Positions 21,255 to 30,560 are shown, numbered from the stretch's first letter. The stretch is DNA of 64,000 nucleotides from Pseudomonadota bacterium (GCA_018241425.1 JAFEDU010000003.1:248001-312000), one strand, 5' to 3'. The notes: generated from the letters alone by a model not told the origin. Made by a program: numbers and translations.

Positions 21255-23342
21255 TCACTGCGCCGAAAGCTCCTTCAGGAGTTCGTCGGCCTTGTACACC
21301 TTGCGCAGCCCCTCGAACATGATCTGCGGATCGACCGCGACCGCGCGGTTGAGCTCGGCGTCGTACCAGAAGTCGCCGGAGATCGAGTGGATGTTGCCGT
21401 CGAACATGAGCCCGACGATATGGCCATCCTTGTCGATGAGCGGACTGCCGGAGTTGCCGCCGACGATGTCGTTGTTGGTGGACAGGTCGAAGCGCGTCTG
21501 CAGGTCGAGGTTCGGCTTGGCGGCGAGCCACGAATCCGGAACCTTGAACGGCTCCTGGCCGGTGGCGCGCTCGTACAGCCGATCAAGGTGCGTGAAGGGC
21601 TCGACCGGCTTGCCGTTCTCCATCCAGCCCTCCACGACGCCGAAGTTCAGCCGCAGCGTGAAGTTGGCGTCCGGCGGCTCGCTGGTGCCGTAGATCTTGA
21701 AGCGCGCCCGCGCGATCTTCTCGGACGCCGCATCGACCGGGGCTTCCACCTCGTCCTCGTAGCTCTTGCGTATCGTGCGCGCCTCGGCATCGACCTCGCG
21801 CGCCAGCACGATCATGGGATCGGTCGAGGCGTTCACGGCTGCCGCGCCGCCTTCCCAGAGCTGCTTGCGCACCGCCGGGTCGGCGAGCTTGGTGCCGTCG
21901 ACCAGCTTGTCGGCGAGCGTGTCGGGGGATTCCTTCGACAGGAGCTGGCGCACGATTGGCGCATCCGGGCCCAGCCATTCGCGCATGCGCTCGAGTCCGA
22001 AGGACAGGTACAGCTTCTGCAGCGCGGGGTACACCGGGAGCGGTGCGAGCAGCCGCTGCTGCGCACGCGGCAGCGCGCTGTCGCTGTACTCGCGCAGGCG
22101 CTTGGTGTTCTCCAGCGGCCTTTCCGCGGCGGCGCGCACCAGCATGCGTGCGTAGCCGAAGAGGCTGCCGCCGCCGGAGACGCCGAAGCCCACGCCCTGC
22201 TCGAGGTAGGAGTAAGGCAGCGCGAGCTCCGCATCGCGCGCCTGCGCGTTCGCGATCGTCGCCCAGGGATCGCCGATCTCCCTCGCGAGGGCCGGGTCGG
22301 CGGCGACCTTGGCGCGCAGCGCCGCCTCGTCCTTGCGCTTGGACTGCATCAGGCGGTCATCGAGCAGCGCATCGAGCTGCTTGCGGCGCACCTTGATGCC
22401 GTTCTCCAGCGCGTTGAGCGGATCGTCGGCGATGCGGTGCGCCTCCGGGCTGCTCTTGCCGAACTGGATCAGCCGCCCGCGCAGCTCGGAGGCGCGCAGC
22501 AGCCAACGCGGGTAGATGACGTTGCGCAGCGTCTCGAGCTCGGCAACCGTCAGCTGGCGCGAGGTGCTGCCCGGGTGCCCGGACACGAACACCAGTTCGC
22601 CGGCCTCCGGGCCCTTGGGCCGGATGGCGAGGAAGTTGGGGGTCGCGGCCGGCTTGCCGTCGGCGTCGTAGGCGCGCATCACCGACATGTCCAGATCCCA
22701 GCGCGGGTACTGGAAGTTGTCCGGGTCACCGCCGAAGGCGGCGATCTCGCGCTCGGGCGCGAACACCAGGCGCACGTCGCTGTAGCGGTGGTACTTGTAG
22801 AGCCAGTACTGGCCGCCCTGGTACATGTCGACCGTCTCGCACTTGAACGGTCCGCCCTTGGCCCCCTTGCTGTCCTGCTCGCACTGCTGCTCGAGCGTGG
22901 TCATCGTGGCCTTGCGCTTCTCGTTCGCCGCCTTGGCGTCCAGCCCCTTCGTGGCCGCGCCGATCTTGGCGGTGATGTTCTCCATGTCCATGAGCACGTC
23001 GGCGATCTGAGTGCCGCAGCGCTTTTCCTGGTCGCGGGTGCGCGCCAGGAAGCCGTCCGCCACCAGGTTCTTGTCCTTGGTGGAGTGCTCATCGAGGCAC
23101 GCCTCGGCGCAATGGTGGTTGGTGAGGATCAGCCCGTCGGGAGACACGAACGAGGCCGTGCAGTTCTGCAGGCGGATGGTGGCGGTGCGCACCCGGTCGA
23201 GCCACGCCGGAGTGACGTCGGCGTTATGGGTGCGCTTGAGGAGTTCGTGCGGAAATTCCTGGAAGGTCCACATCCCGCCGTCGGCGAAAGCCGTGGTGGT
23301 GATCAGGGACAGGCACAGGGTAAGCAGAGCACTGCGGCGCAT
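21255..23342 (-). CDS. S46-family dipeptidyl-peptidase (DPP7-like)
   Basis: 695 residues from ATG 23342, with AAAGGA 7 bp upstream. A signal peptide (ALLTLCLSLITTTAFA) exports it. Catalytic residues of the chymotrypsin-like fold are seen: His in LILTNHHC (71-78) and Ser631 in GGNSGSP. Gly649 in FDGN corresponds to the residue that separates DPP7 (Gly, broad hydrophobic specificity) from DPP11 (Arg, Asp/Glu specificity). A DPP7-like choice of substrate is therefore expected. The enzyme removes dipeptides from the N-termini of peptides in the periplasm. S46 peptidases are found mainly in Bacteroidota and in Xanthomonadales/Shewanella-type proteobacteria. Confidence 0.94.
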   Translation of the reverse strand: MRRSALLTLCLSLITTTAFADGGMWTFQEFPHELLKRTHNADVTPAWLDRVRTATIRLQNCTASFVSPDGLILTNHHCAEACLDEHSTKDKNLVADGFLARTRDQEKRCGTQIADVLMDMENITAKIGAATKGLDAKAANEKRKATMTTLEQQCEQDSKGAKGGPFKCETVDMYQGGQYWLYKYHRYSDVRLVFAPEREIAAFGGDPDNFQYPRWDLDMSVMRAYDADGKPAATPNFLAIRPKGPEAGELVFVSGHPGSTSRQLTVAELETLRNVIYPRWLLRASELRGRLIQFGKSSPEAHRIADDPLNALENGIKVRRKQLDALLDDRLMQSKRKDEAALRAKVAADPALAREIGDPWATIANAQARDAELALPYSYLEQGVGFGVSGGGSLFGYARMLVRAAAERPLENTKRLREYSDSALPRAQQRLLAPLPVYPALQKLYLSFGLERMREWLGPDAPIVRQLLSKESPDTLADKLVDGTKLADPAVRKQLWEGGAAAVNASTDPMIVLAREVDAEARTIRKSYEDEVEAPVDAASEKIARARFKIYGTSEPPDANFTLRLNFGVVEGWMENGKPVEPFTHLDRLYERATGQEPFKVPDSWLAAKPNLDLQTRFDLSTNNDIVGGNSGSPLIDKDGHIVGLMFDGNIHSISGDFWYDAELNRAVAVDPQIMFEGLRKVYKADELLKELSAQ

Positions 23343-23400
23343 GCTGGGTCCTTTCTTAAGGTTATTCTGGGTGCTCTCGGGGCACTTCAAAACGCCAATT

Positions 23401-23874
23401 ATGCAGCAAAGCTACGTCGGGCTCTTGATCGTGCACATGCTGCTGACCGTGGCGAGCCCGCTGCTCTACGTCGCGCGCTTCTTGCGCGCCGCTCCACGGC
23501 CGCGGGGATTCATGCGCCACCTGCCGGAGGTTGCGGCACTGCTGCTGTTGTTCAGCGGTGTCGCGCTCGGGGCCATTTTCGGCCAATTCCCGCTGCGCGA
23601 GCCGTGGCTCACCGCAAAGCTCGTGGGCTTCGTCGCATATGCCGGCGGCGGGTGGTACCTCGGCCGCCCCGGGCGGGACGCACGGGAACGTCGCATCGCG
23701 CTGGCGGTGACCGCGGCTGCCTGGGTGTACGCCGTCGCGGTCGCGGTGCACCAGGACCCGCGCGCGGGCCTGGGCGGCGCTCAGCCCGTCGCGGGCATCA
23801 CCAGTAGGGCGCAGTCCCCCGGGGCCTCGATCACCCCGACATCCGTGGTGCCGCGCGGGCGTGTGATCTCGTAG
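23401..23874 (+). CDS. SirB2-family membrane protein
   Basis: 157 residues, four membrane helices: VGLLIVHMLLTVASPLLYVA, LPEVAALLLLFSGVALGAIF, LTAKLVGFVAYAGGGWYLG, and IALAVTAAAWVYAVAVAV. The spacing and HMLLT, PEVA and AKL elements are those of SirB2 (invasion-gene up-regulator family), whose molecular role is not clear. The domain ends near residue 125. The last 31 residues are read from DNA antisense to the convergent VOC gene, so the C-terminus is an accident of overlap or a lineage-specific extension. Confidence 0.82.
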   Translation: MQQSYVGLLIVHMLLTVASPLLYVARFLRAAPRPRGFMRHLPEVAALLLLFSGVALGAIFGQFPLREPWLTAKLVGFVAYAGGGWYLGRPGRDARERRIALAVTAAAWVYAVAVAVHQDPRAGLGGAQPVAGITSRAQSPGASITPTSVVPRGRVIS

Positions 23875-24512
23875 CCCAGTTCGCCCATGCGCTGCAGGCT
23901 CGCACCGGCATCACCGGACTGGAATACCAGCAGCGGCACCTCACACAGGCGCGGGCGGTGGAAGGCTATCTCCAGCTGGTCGCTGGTAAGCGGCAGATGC
24001 ACGTAAGGGGAGTCTTCCTCCTCGGCACCGACGAAACCCAGCTTTTCCCAGAAGGCCTGCGCGGACGCGAAGTCGGTGGCCGGCAGGCTCACTTCGGCGA
24101 ACTCCCCGCACAGCGACGGGCTCAGGGCACGGCGATCCACGGGGGAGTAGGTGCGCGCCTCCAGCACCGCGATCTCCTGTCCGTCGCTCGTCGCGAAGGC
24201 GACCTGGTTGAACTCGTCGGTGCCGACATGCAGCGTGCCGAGCTCGATACCCGCGTCCTCGAAGGCCGCCAGGCTGCGCGCGAGGTCGGGACGCACGAAG
24301 GTCAGGGCGGGGCTCGGGCCCGTGCGGCCGTGGATGCCGATGAACACGCGGCCGTCGGTGAGCACGCCGTAGGGATGCAGGAAGGCGTCCGTGGTGGTCG
24401 CGTGCCGGAAGCCCAGGCGCTCGTAGAACTCGACGGCGGCGGCGACGTCGCGGACGGCGAGGCTGAACTCGTGGAACGTGCCGAGCAGCGGCAGCGGTGC
24501 GCTGCCCGTCAT
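23781..24512 (-). CDS. VOC-superfamily protein with two glyoxalase-like modules
   Basis: 243 residues. Two vicinal-oxygen-chelate halves are visible: FHEFSLAVRDVAAAVEFYERLGF at the start, and EVSLPATDFASAQAFWEKLGF near residue 135. Metal-ligand positions (His/Glu) are partly conserved. It may be a dioxygenase-like or glyoxalase-like enzyme or a binding protein. The start overlaps the hemH stop by one base. Its last 94 bp overlap the SirB2 gene on the other strand. Confidence 0.82.
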   Translation of the reverse strand: MTGSAPLPLLGTFHEFSLAVRDVAAAVEFYERLGFRHATTTDAFLHPYGVLTDGRVFIGIHGRTGPSPALTFVRPDLARSLAAFEDAGIELGTLHVGTDEFNQVAFATSDGQEIAVLEARTYSPVDRRALSPSLCGEFAEVSLPATDFASAQAFWEKLGFVGAEEEDSPYVHLPLTSDQLEIAFHRPRLCEVPLLVFQSGDAGASLQRMGELGYEITRPRGTTDVGVIEAPGDCALLVMPATG

Positions 24513-25573
24513 CAGGCGGAGGCCCCGCGCGCGGCCTGCGGCAGGCTGCCGTGCCCGGCGGGCGTCCAGCCCTGGCAGTGCTGCGCGATGAGCTCGCCCA
24601 GTGCCTGCGCGTGGGCGGGGCGGGCATTGAGCGCCGGGATGTACTCGTAGCGTTCGCCGCCGGCCGCGAGGAAGGCGGCGCGGTTCTCGATGTCGATCTC
24701 CTCGAGGGTCTCGAGGCAGTCCGCCGCGAACCCGGGGCACAACACGTTCACGGCACGGATGCCGCGGGCGGGCATGCCGGCCAGCACCTCCTGCGTGTAG
24801 GGCTTGAGCCACGCCGCCGGCCCGAAGCGCGACTGGAAGCTGACGCTCCACTCGCCCTCGCGCAGCAGCAGCTCGTCGGCGAGCAGCCGCGCACTGGCAT
24901 GACACTGCTCGAAGTAGGGGTCGCCGAGGCGCACGTTGCGTTCCGGGATGCCGTGGAACGACATCAGGAGGTGCGCGCCGCGGCCCTGGTTTTCCCAGTG
25001 GGCGGCGACGCTGCCGCGCAGCGCCTCGATGTAACCGGGATGGTCGTGGTAGTCGGCGATGAAGTGCAGGTGCGGCAGGCGCCGCCAGCCGCGCAGCACC
25101 GCGCTCACCGCATCGAATACCGCGCCGCTGGTCGCCGCACAGTACTGCGGGAAGAGCGGCAGCACGAGGATGCGGCCCGCGCCGGAGTCGCGCAGCCGCC
25201 CGAGCGCCGCCTCCAGCTGCGGCGCACTGTAGAGCATGCCGACCTCCACCTGCAGCGGCGCCAGCACGCGCTGCGCCAGCACGGCGGCGAGCTCGCTGCG
25301 CAGCTGCTCGGTGAGCTCGCGCAGCGGTGAGCCGGCCGCGCCCCAGATGCGCCGGTACTTGTGCGCGATGCGGCCCGGCCGCAGCGGCAGGATCACCCCG
25401 TACAGGAGCGGCAACCACAGGGCCCGCGGGATCTCCACGACGCGCGGGTCGGCGAGGAAGCGGCGCAGGAAGGCGCGCACCGCGGCCGCGGTCGGAGCCT
25501 CCGGCGTCCCCGAGTTGACGAGCAGGATCCCGATGCGCTCGGCTTCGGCGGGAGGGACCGGATCGATGCTCAT
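24512..25573 (-). CDS. hemH: Ferrochelatase
   Basis: 353 residues. It inserts ferrous iron into protoporphyrin IX, the last step of haem synthesis. Family motifs are GILLVNSGTPEAPTAAAVR at the N-terminus, LPLFPQYCAATSGAVFD, and LLMSFHGIPERNVRLGDPY, which carries the catalytic histidine. VLCPGFAADCLETLEEI is the conserved C-terminal signature. It is the third gene of a minus-strand run: dienelactone hydrolase, gabD (28 bp upstream), hemH, VOC protein. The grouping with gabD has no obvious metabolic logic. Confidence 0.97.
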   Translation of the reverse strand: MSIDPVPPAEAERIGILLVNSGTPEAPTAAAVRAFLRRFLADPRVVEIPRALWLPLLYGVILPLRPGRIAHKYRRIWGAAGSPLRELTEQLRSELAAVLAQRVLAPLQVEVGMLYSAPQLEAALGRLRDSGAGRILVLPLFPQYCAATSGAVFDAVSAVLRGWRRLPHLHFIADYHDHPGYIEALRGSVAAHWENQGRGAHLLMSFHGIPERNVRLGDPYFEQCHASARLLADELLLREGEWSVSFQSRFGPAAWLKPYTQEVLAGMPARGIRAVNVLCPGFAADCLETLEEIDIENRAAFLAAGGERYEYIPALNARPAHAQALGELIAQHCQGWTPAGHGSLPQAARGASA

Positions 25574-25601
25574 GCGCCGCGCTGCTCCCGGGAACTTCCG
25601 G

Positions 25602-27050
25602 CTAGAGGCCCACGCAGAGGTACTTGAGCTCGGTGTAGTCGAGGATGCCGTACTTGGATCCCTCGCGGCCCACGCCCGATTCCTTCACGCCGCCGAAGGG
25701 CGCCACCTCGGTGGAGATGAGCCCCGTGTTGAGGCCCACGATCCCGTACTCCAGGGCCTCGGCCACGCGCCACGAGCGCGAGAGGTCGCGCGTATAGAAG
25801 TAGGCAGCCAGGCCGAACTCGGTGTCGTTCGCCATGTGCACCGCATCCGCTTCGGTCTCGAAGCGGAACAGCGGCGCGACCGGGCCGAAGGTCTCCTCGC
25901 GCGCCACCATCATGTTCGGCGTCACCCCGGTGATGACCGTGGGCTCGTAGAAGGTGCCGCCGAGTGCGTGACGATGGCCCCCCTGCACCACGCGCGCGCC
26001 CTTCGCGAGCGCGTCCTGGACGTGCTCCTCGACCTTGGCGAGCGCCTTCTCGTCGATCAGGGGCCCCTGGTCGGTCGGGCCCTTGAGCCCGTCGCCCACC
26101 TTGAGCTTGCCGACGGCCTCGACCAGCTTCTTGGTGAAGGCCTCGTAGACGCCCGACTGCACCAGCAGGCGGTTGGCGCACACGCAGGTCTGGCCGGTGT
26201 TGCGGTACTTGCTGGCGATGGCGCCGGCGACCGCCGCGTCGAGGTCGGCGTCGTCGAAGACGATGAAGGGCGCATTGCCGCCGAGCTCCAGGGAGATCTT
26301 CTTCATCGTGCCGGCGCACTGCGCCATGAGCTTCTTGCCGATGGCCGTCGACCCGGTGAAGGTCACCTTGCGCACGATCGGGTTCGAGGTCATCTCCCCG
26401 CCGATCGCCGCGGCCTCCCCGGTGATGACGTTCAGCACCCCGGCGGGCACCCCGGCGCGTTCGGCAAGCACCGCGGCCGCCAGTGCGGAGTAAGGGGTCT
26501 GCGCCGCGGGCTTGCACACGAAAGTGCAGCCGGCGGCGAGTGCGGGGCCAGCCTTGCGGGTGATCATTGCCAGCGGGAAGTTCCAGGGCGTGATGGCTGC
26601 GACCACGCCCACGGGCTGGCGCATGACCAGGATGCGCTTGTCGTTCTGGTGACCCGGGATGACGTCCCCGTAGAGCCGCTTGCCTTCCTCCGCGAACCAC
26701 TCGATGAAGGAGGCGGCGTAGGCGATCTCGCCCTTGGCCTCGGCGAACGGCTTGCCCTGCTCGGCGGTCATCAGCGTCGCCAGGTCCTCCTGGTTGGCCA
26801 TCAGCAGCTCGTACCATCGCCGCAGGATCGCCGCACGGTCCTTGGCAGTTCGCGCCGCCCACGCCGGGAAGGCCTTGCCGGCCGCCTCGATGGCGCGGCG
26901 CGTCTCGGCGGCTCCCATGACCGGCACGGTACCGAGTACCTCGCCGGTGGCGGGGTTGGTGACATCGTGGGTACGCCCGCCGGCGGCGTCGGTCCAGGTG
27001 CCGCCGATCAGGGCGCGGGTGCGCAGCAGGTCGGGATCTCGCAGCTTCAT
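25602..27050 (-). CDS. gabD: NAD(P)-dependent succinate-semialdehyde dehydrogenase
   Basis: 482 residues, the same length as E. coli GabD, from ATG 27050. It oxidises succinate semialdehyde to succinate. The aldehyde dehydrogenase motifs are present: AITPWNFPLAMITRKAGPA (cofactor binding), FTGSTAIGKKL, LELGGNAPFIV (general-base Glu), and NTGQTCVCANRLLVQ (nucleophile Cys). FGPVAPLFRF and NTGLISTEVAPFGGVKESG follow. The GQTCVCANR form is typical of GabD. Other aldehydes are possible substrates. It follows the dienelactone hydrolase gene by 31 bp. Confidence 0.93.
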   Translation of the reverse strand: MKLRDPDLLRTRALIGGTWTDAAGGRTHDVTNPATGEVLGTVPVMGAAETRRAIEAAGKAFPAWAARTAKDRAAILRRWYELLMANQEDLATLMTAEQGKPFAEAKGEIAYAASFIEWFAEEGKRLYGDVIPGHQNDKRILVMRQPVGVVAAITPWNFPLAMITRKAGPALAAGCTFVCKPAAQTPYSALAAAVLAERAGVPAGVLNVITGEAAAIGGEMTSNPIVRKVTFTGSTAIGKKLMAQCAGTMKKISLELGGNAPFIVFDDADLDAAVAGAIASKYRNTGQTCVCANRLLVQSGVYEAFTKKLVEAVGKLKVGDGLKGPTDQGPLIDEKALAKVEEHVQDALAKGARVVQGGHRHALGGTFYEPTVITGVTPNMMVAREETFGPVAPLFRFETEADAVHMANDTEFGLAAYFYTRDLSRSWRVAEALEYGIVGLNTGLISTEVAPFGGVKESGVGREGSKYGILDYTELKYLCVGL

Positions 27051-27081
27051 AACCATTCTCGCTATCGATGTTGTTCGTGCT

Positions 27082-27762
27082 TCACGCCGGGCGCTCGCCA
27101 CCCACGTGGCGCGCCAGGAACTCAAGGGTGCGCGTGCGGGCCAGCGCGGCCGCCTGCGGGTTGTAACTCCCGCGCTGGTCGCAGCTGAAACCGTGGCCGG
27201 CGCCCGGGTAGAGGAACACCGTACCTTCTGGGGAGGCCGCGCGCACCTTCTCCACGTCTTCCGGGGGGATGCTCGTGTCCTCGGCGCCGAAGTGGTACTC
27301 CACCGGGCAGCGCGGCTTCTCGGTCAGGAGGGGCGCGACCCGCCCGTAGTAGACCACCGCGGCCGACAGCGGCAAACGGCAGGCCGCAAGGTAGCTGATC
27401 GACCCGCCCCAGCAGTAGCCCACCGCGCCGATGCGCCCGGAGTTGCGGACCACGGCGATCGCGGCCGCCACGTCCTTGAGCGTAGCCTCGGGGTTGAGCT
27501 GGGCGCGGTACCCGGTACCCTCCTGGATCGCGCCCGGCGAGTAGTCGAGCTCGATGCCGCGCCGGATTCGGTCAAATAGGGCCGGCGCGATCGCCGTATA
27601 ACCCTCGCGCGCAAACCCGTCCGTGACCGCACGGATATGGCCGTTGACGCCGAAGATTTCCTGCAGCACGACGATGGCGCCGCGCGGCCGGCCGGCCGGG
27701 GCGGCAAGCCACGCCTGAAACTCGTGCCCGTCGCGGGCCATGATGGTGGTGTAGTCACCCAT
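27082..27762 (-). CDS. Dienelactone hydrolase-family protein
   Basis: 226 residues from ATG 27762, which has GGAG 6 bp upstream (ATG 27774 would add four residues). The alpha/beta-hydrolase fold has the DLH triad: Cys117 in GAVGYCWGG, Asp162 in GAEDTSI, His190 in PGAGHGF. QEIFGVNGHIRAVTDGFA is the family signature. DLH opens lactone rings in chloroaromatic breakdown, but most homologues, like this one, lie outside such pathways and have unknown substrates. It is the first gene of the run with gabD, hemH and the VOC gene. Confidence 0.92.
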   Translation of the reverse strand: MGDYTTIMARDGHEFQAWLAAPAGRPRGAIVVLQEIFGVNGHIRAVTDGFAREGYTAIAPALFDRIRRGIELDYSPGAIQEGTGYRAQLNPEATLKDVAAAIAVVRNSGRIGAVGYCWGGSISYLAACRLPLSAAVVYYGRVAPLLTEKPRCPVEYHFGAEDTSIPPEDVEKVRAASPEGTVFLYPGAGHGFSCDQRGSYNPQAAALARTRTLEFLARHVGGERPA

Positions 27763-27824
27763 ATGGGGCTCCATGGCTTCGCCAGTGGGAGCATGGCATT
27801 CTAACGGCGCACCGGGGAGGATTC

Positions 27825-29108
27825 ATGCTGGTCGGACCTGCAGTCAGGCGCGTCGCAATCGTCGGCGGTCTGCGCATTCCCTTTGCCCGCGCCTACACCG
27901 CCTACGCTTCGGCCAGCAACCAGGACATGCTCACCGCGGTCCTGCGCTCGCTCGTGGAACGCTACAAGCTGCAGGGCGAGCGCCTCGGCGACGTGGCCGC
28001 CGGCGCGGTCATCAAGCACACGCGCGACTACAACCTGGTGCGCGAGAGCGTGCTGTCGACCGGACTTGACCCGCAGACGCCCGGCCTCGACCTGCAGCGC
28101 GCCTGCGGCACCTCGCTCGAGGCCGCGCTCGATGTCGGCAGCCGGATCGCCCTGGGGCAGATCGAGGTTGGCATCGCCGGCGGCGTCGATTCGATCAGCG
28201 ACGCGCCGATCGTCTATCCGCGCTCCTACCAGCAGCTGCTCCTGAAGAGCTACCGCGGCCGCACCGCCTGGCAGCGCATCGCCCCGTGGTTCGGGCTGCG
28301 CCCGCGCGACTTCAGGCCGGTGGCGCCGGCGGTGGTCGAGCCGCGCACCGGCCTGTCCATGGGCCAGAGCACCGAGATCATGGCGCGGCGCTGGCAGATC
28401 AGCCGCACCGACCAGGACCTGCTTGCCTACGACAGCCATCTCAAGGCCGCCGCCGCCTGGCGCGCCGGCTTCTACGACGACCTCGTGGTCGAGTACCAGG
28501 GACTCAAGAGCGACAACAACGTCCGTGCCGACACCAGCCTGGACAAGCTCGGCAAGCTCAAGCCGAGTTTCGCCGCCGACGGCACGCTGACGGCCGGCAA
28601 CAGCACCCCGCTCACCGACGGGGCGAGCGCGGTGCTCATGGCGAGCCCGGAGTGGGCCGCCAAGCGCAACCTGCCGGTTCTCGCCTACCTGCGCTACGGC
28701 AAGGTGTGGGCGGTGGACTTCGCGAGCGGCAGGGAGGGCCTGCTGATGGCGCCCGCCTATGCGGTGCCGGCGATGCTCAGGGACGCGGGGCTGACGCTGC
28801 AGGACTTCGACTACTACGAGATTCACGAAGCGTTCGCCGCCCAGGTGCTGTGCACCCTCAAGGCCTGGGAGTCGGCCGACTATTGCCGCCACACGCTCGG
28901 CCTGCCGGGGGCGCTCGGCTCGATCGACCGCAGCAAGCTCAACGTCAAGGGCGGCAGCGTGGCGCTCGGGCATCCCTTTGCCGCCACCGGTACGCGCATC
29001 GTCGCCGGGCTCGCCAAGCTCCTCGCGGCCGATGCCAACGCCAAGCGCGGGCTGGTCTCGGTGTGCACCGCTGGCGGCATGGGCGTCACCGCCATCATCG
29101 AGCGCTGA
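27825..29108 (+). CDS. Acetyl-CoA C-acyltransferase (thiolase), FadI-like
   Basis: 427 residues. The active-site residues are Cys94 in QRACGTSLEA, His in YEIHEAFAAQ, His in SVALGHPFAATGTR, and Cys in SVCTAGGMGVT. It cleaves or forms 3-ketoacyl-CoA, either in beta-oxidation or in making acetoacetyl-CoA. The length and the LGxRPRDFRPVAP region resemble FadI rather than biosynthetic PhaA. No fadJ-like partner is adjacent. It diverges from the dienelactone hydrolase gene across 62 bp. Confidence 0.94.
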   Translation: MLVGPAVRRVAIVGGLRIPFARAYTAYASASNQDMLTAVLRSLVERYKLQGERLGDVAAGAVIKHTRDYNLVRESVLSTGLDPQTPGLDLQRACGTSLEAALDVGSRIALGQIEVGIAGGVDSISDAPIVYPRSYQQLLLKSYRGRTAWQRIAPWFGLRPRDFRPVAPAVVEPRTGLSMGQSTEIMARRWQISRTDQDLLAYDSHLKAAAAWRAGFYDDLVVEYQGLKSDNNVRADTSLDKLGKLKPSFAADGTLTAGNSTPLTDGASAVLMASPEWAAKRNLPVLAYLRYGKVWAVDFASGREGLLMAPAYAVPAMLRDAGLTLQDFDYYEIHEAFAAQVLCTLKAWESADYCRHTLGLPGALGSIDRSKLNVKGGSVALGHPFAATGTRIVAGLAKLLAADANAKRGLVSVCTAGGMGVTAIIER

Positions 29109-29148
29109 GCAAGCCTAACCGCCGCCAATTCCTCCCTGGAGAGCCTTC

Positions 29149-30543
29149 ATGAAATCCGAACGGCCGCCGCTGCGCCTGCTTTCGCTGCTCGTGTTCTCGT
29201 GTCTGGCCGGTGCCGCCCGCGCCGACTTCGAGGCCGCGCTCAAGGAATACAAGGCGGGCAACCTGGACGCCGCGCATACGCAGTTCCTGCAGCTCGCCGA
29301 GCTCGGCGACTGCCCCTCGCAGTTCAACCTCGGCGCGATGGCGCTCAAGGGCGAGGGCGTGCCCAAGGACCGCGGCACCGGGGTGGGCTGGCTGCAGGCG
29401 GCGCAGTCCAACGGCTGCAGTGCGCAGATCGGCGACCGGTTGCCGGGCCTGGTCGCAAGCCTCACCCCTGAGCAGACTCAGGCGGCGGCGGCCGTGACCG
29501 CGCACTTCGGGCACGATGCGCTGCGCGCGCGCGGCATCGTGAACCCGGATTTCAGCTGCCCGAGCCTCGCGCCCGCGGCGGTGGTCGAGGTGCCGACGCC
29601 CGAGTACCCGCGCCTGAAAGGCGGCGGCGCGCCGGATGCGATCGTCATCAGCGCACTCACCATCGGCACCGACGGTCACGCGCGCGACCCGGAGATCATC
29701 CTCAGCGTGCCGCAGAGCGGCTTCGGTGCCTCGGCCGTCGAGGCATGGCTGAACTCGAGCTTCATTCCGGCCAAGAGCCAGGGGACCGCGGTCGAGTCGC
29801 GCCTGGAGGCGAAGCTGCGCTTCGTGGGCGCGAGCCGCAGCCTCGCCTCGAATCCGGCCTACCAGGCAGCGCTCCCGCAGGCTTCCGCCGGCAGTCCCCC
29901 GGCCCAGTACCTCGTCGGCCTCACCGGCAACTTCGATGCCTCCCTCGGCGTCACCGCGGCGCGCGCCGGCCAGATGCTCATCGATGCCGCACGCGCCGGG
30001 AATCCCGATGCCCAGTACTGGATGAGCCAGCAGGCCACTGCGGCGGCCGCCTGTCACAAGCCGGCCGATGCGCGCCTGTGGCTCGAGCACGCCGCGCAGG
30101 GGGGCAATGCCGCCGCGCGCGTGCGCTTCGCGCAGCTGCTGCTGCACGGCTCGCCGGCGCCAGCCGACGTGGCGCGGGCCCGCGAGCTGCTCGAGCAGGC
30201 GCTTGCCCAGGACAACAACTACTACGCCGTCAAGCACGCGGTCGCACTGCTGGCCGCCTCCCCGGTCGAGGGGGTGCGCGATGCGCCTGCGGCGCTGCGC
30301 GGGGCCGAGCACCTGCTGAGCGGGGAGATCCAGTCCGATCCCCAGCTCTTTGAGACGGTCGCGGCGGCCTACGCCGCAAACCAGCGTTACGACGATGCGG
30401 TGGCGCAGCAGCGCGTGGCGGTGCACAAGGCACAGGCGCTCGGCTGGTCGACGGCGGCCATGGAGGAGCGCCTCGCGAGCTACCGCGCCGACCGTCCGTG
30501 GCAGGGCGACCTCCTGGCGCAGGGCGGAGCACTGCTCCCGTAG
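29149..30543 (+). CDS. Secreted Sel1-repeat protein with a central TonB-C-like domain
   Basis: 464 residues, GGAGAG before the start. A signal peptide (LLSLLVFSCLAGAARA) leads into a Sel1-like repeat: FNLGAMALKGEGVPKDRG. A middle part at about 145-225 (VVEVPTPEYPRLKGGGAPDA, then IVISALTIGTDGHARDPEI and SAVEAWLNSSFIPA) looks like the TonB C-terminal fold. More Sel1/TPR-like helices follow (ARLWLEHAAQGGNAAARVRF, YDDAVAQQRVAVHKAQALG). It is probably a periplasmic scaffold. TonB domains normally sit at the C-terminus, so the central position is odd. It is 40 bp after the thiolase gene and ends 17 bp before the MFS gene. Confidence 0.75.
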   Translation: MKSERPPLRLLSLLVFSCLAGAARADFEAALKEYKAGNLDAAHTQFLQLAELGDCPSQFNLGAMALKGEGVPKDRGTGVGWLQAAQSNGCSAQIGDRLPGLVASLTPEQTQAAAAVTAHFGHDALRARGIVNPDFSCPSLAPAAVVEVPTPEYPRLKGGGAPDAIVISALTIGTDGHARDPEIILSVPQSGFGASAVEAWLNSSFIPAKSQGTAVESRLEAKLRFVGASRSLASNPAYQAALPQASAGSPPAQYLVGLTGNFDASLGVTAARAGQMLIDAARAGNPDAQYWMSQQATAAAACHKPADARLWLEHAAQGGNAAARVRFAQLLLHGSPAPADVARARELLEQALAQDNNYYAVKHAVALLAASPVEGVRDAPAALRGAEHLLSGEIQSDPQLFETVAAAYAANQRYDDAVAQQRVAVHKAQALGWSTAAMEERLASYRADRPWQGDLLAQGGALLP

Positions 30544-30560
30544 CGATCGCGCGCCCCGTG

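Noticed and set aside
24961..25573. Idea that hemH, gabD and the dienelactone hydrolase form a catabolic island gained by transfer
   Set aside because: Base composition and codon use look like the neighbours and no mobile-element remnant flanks them.
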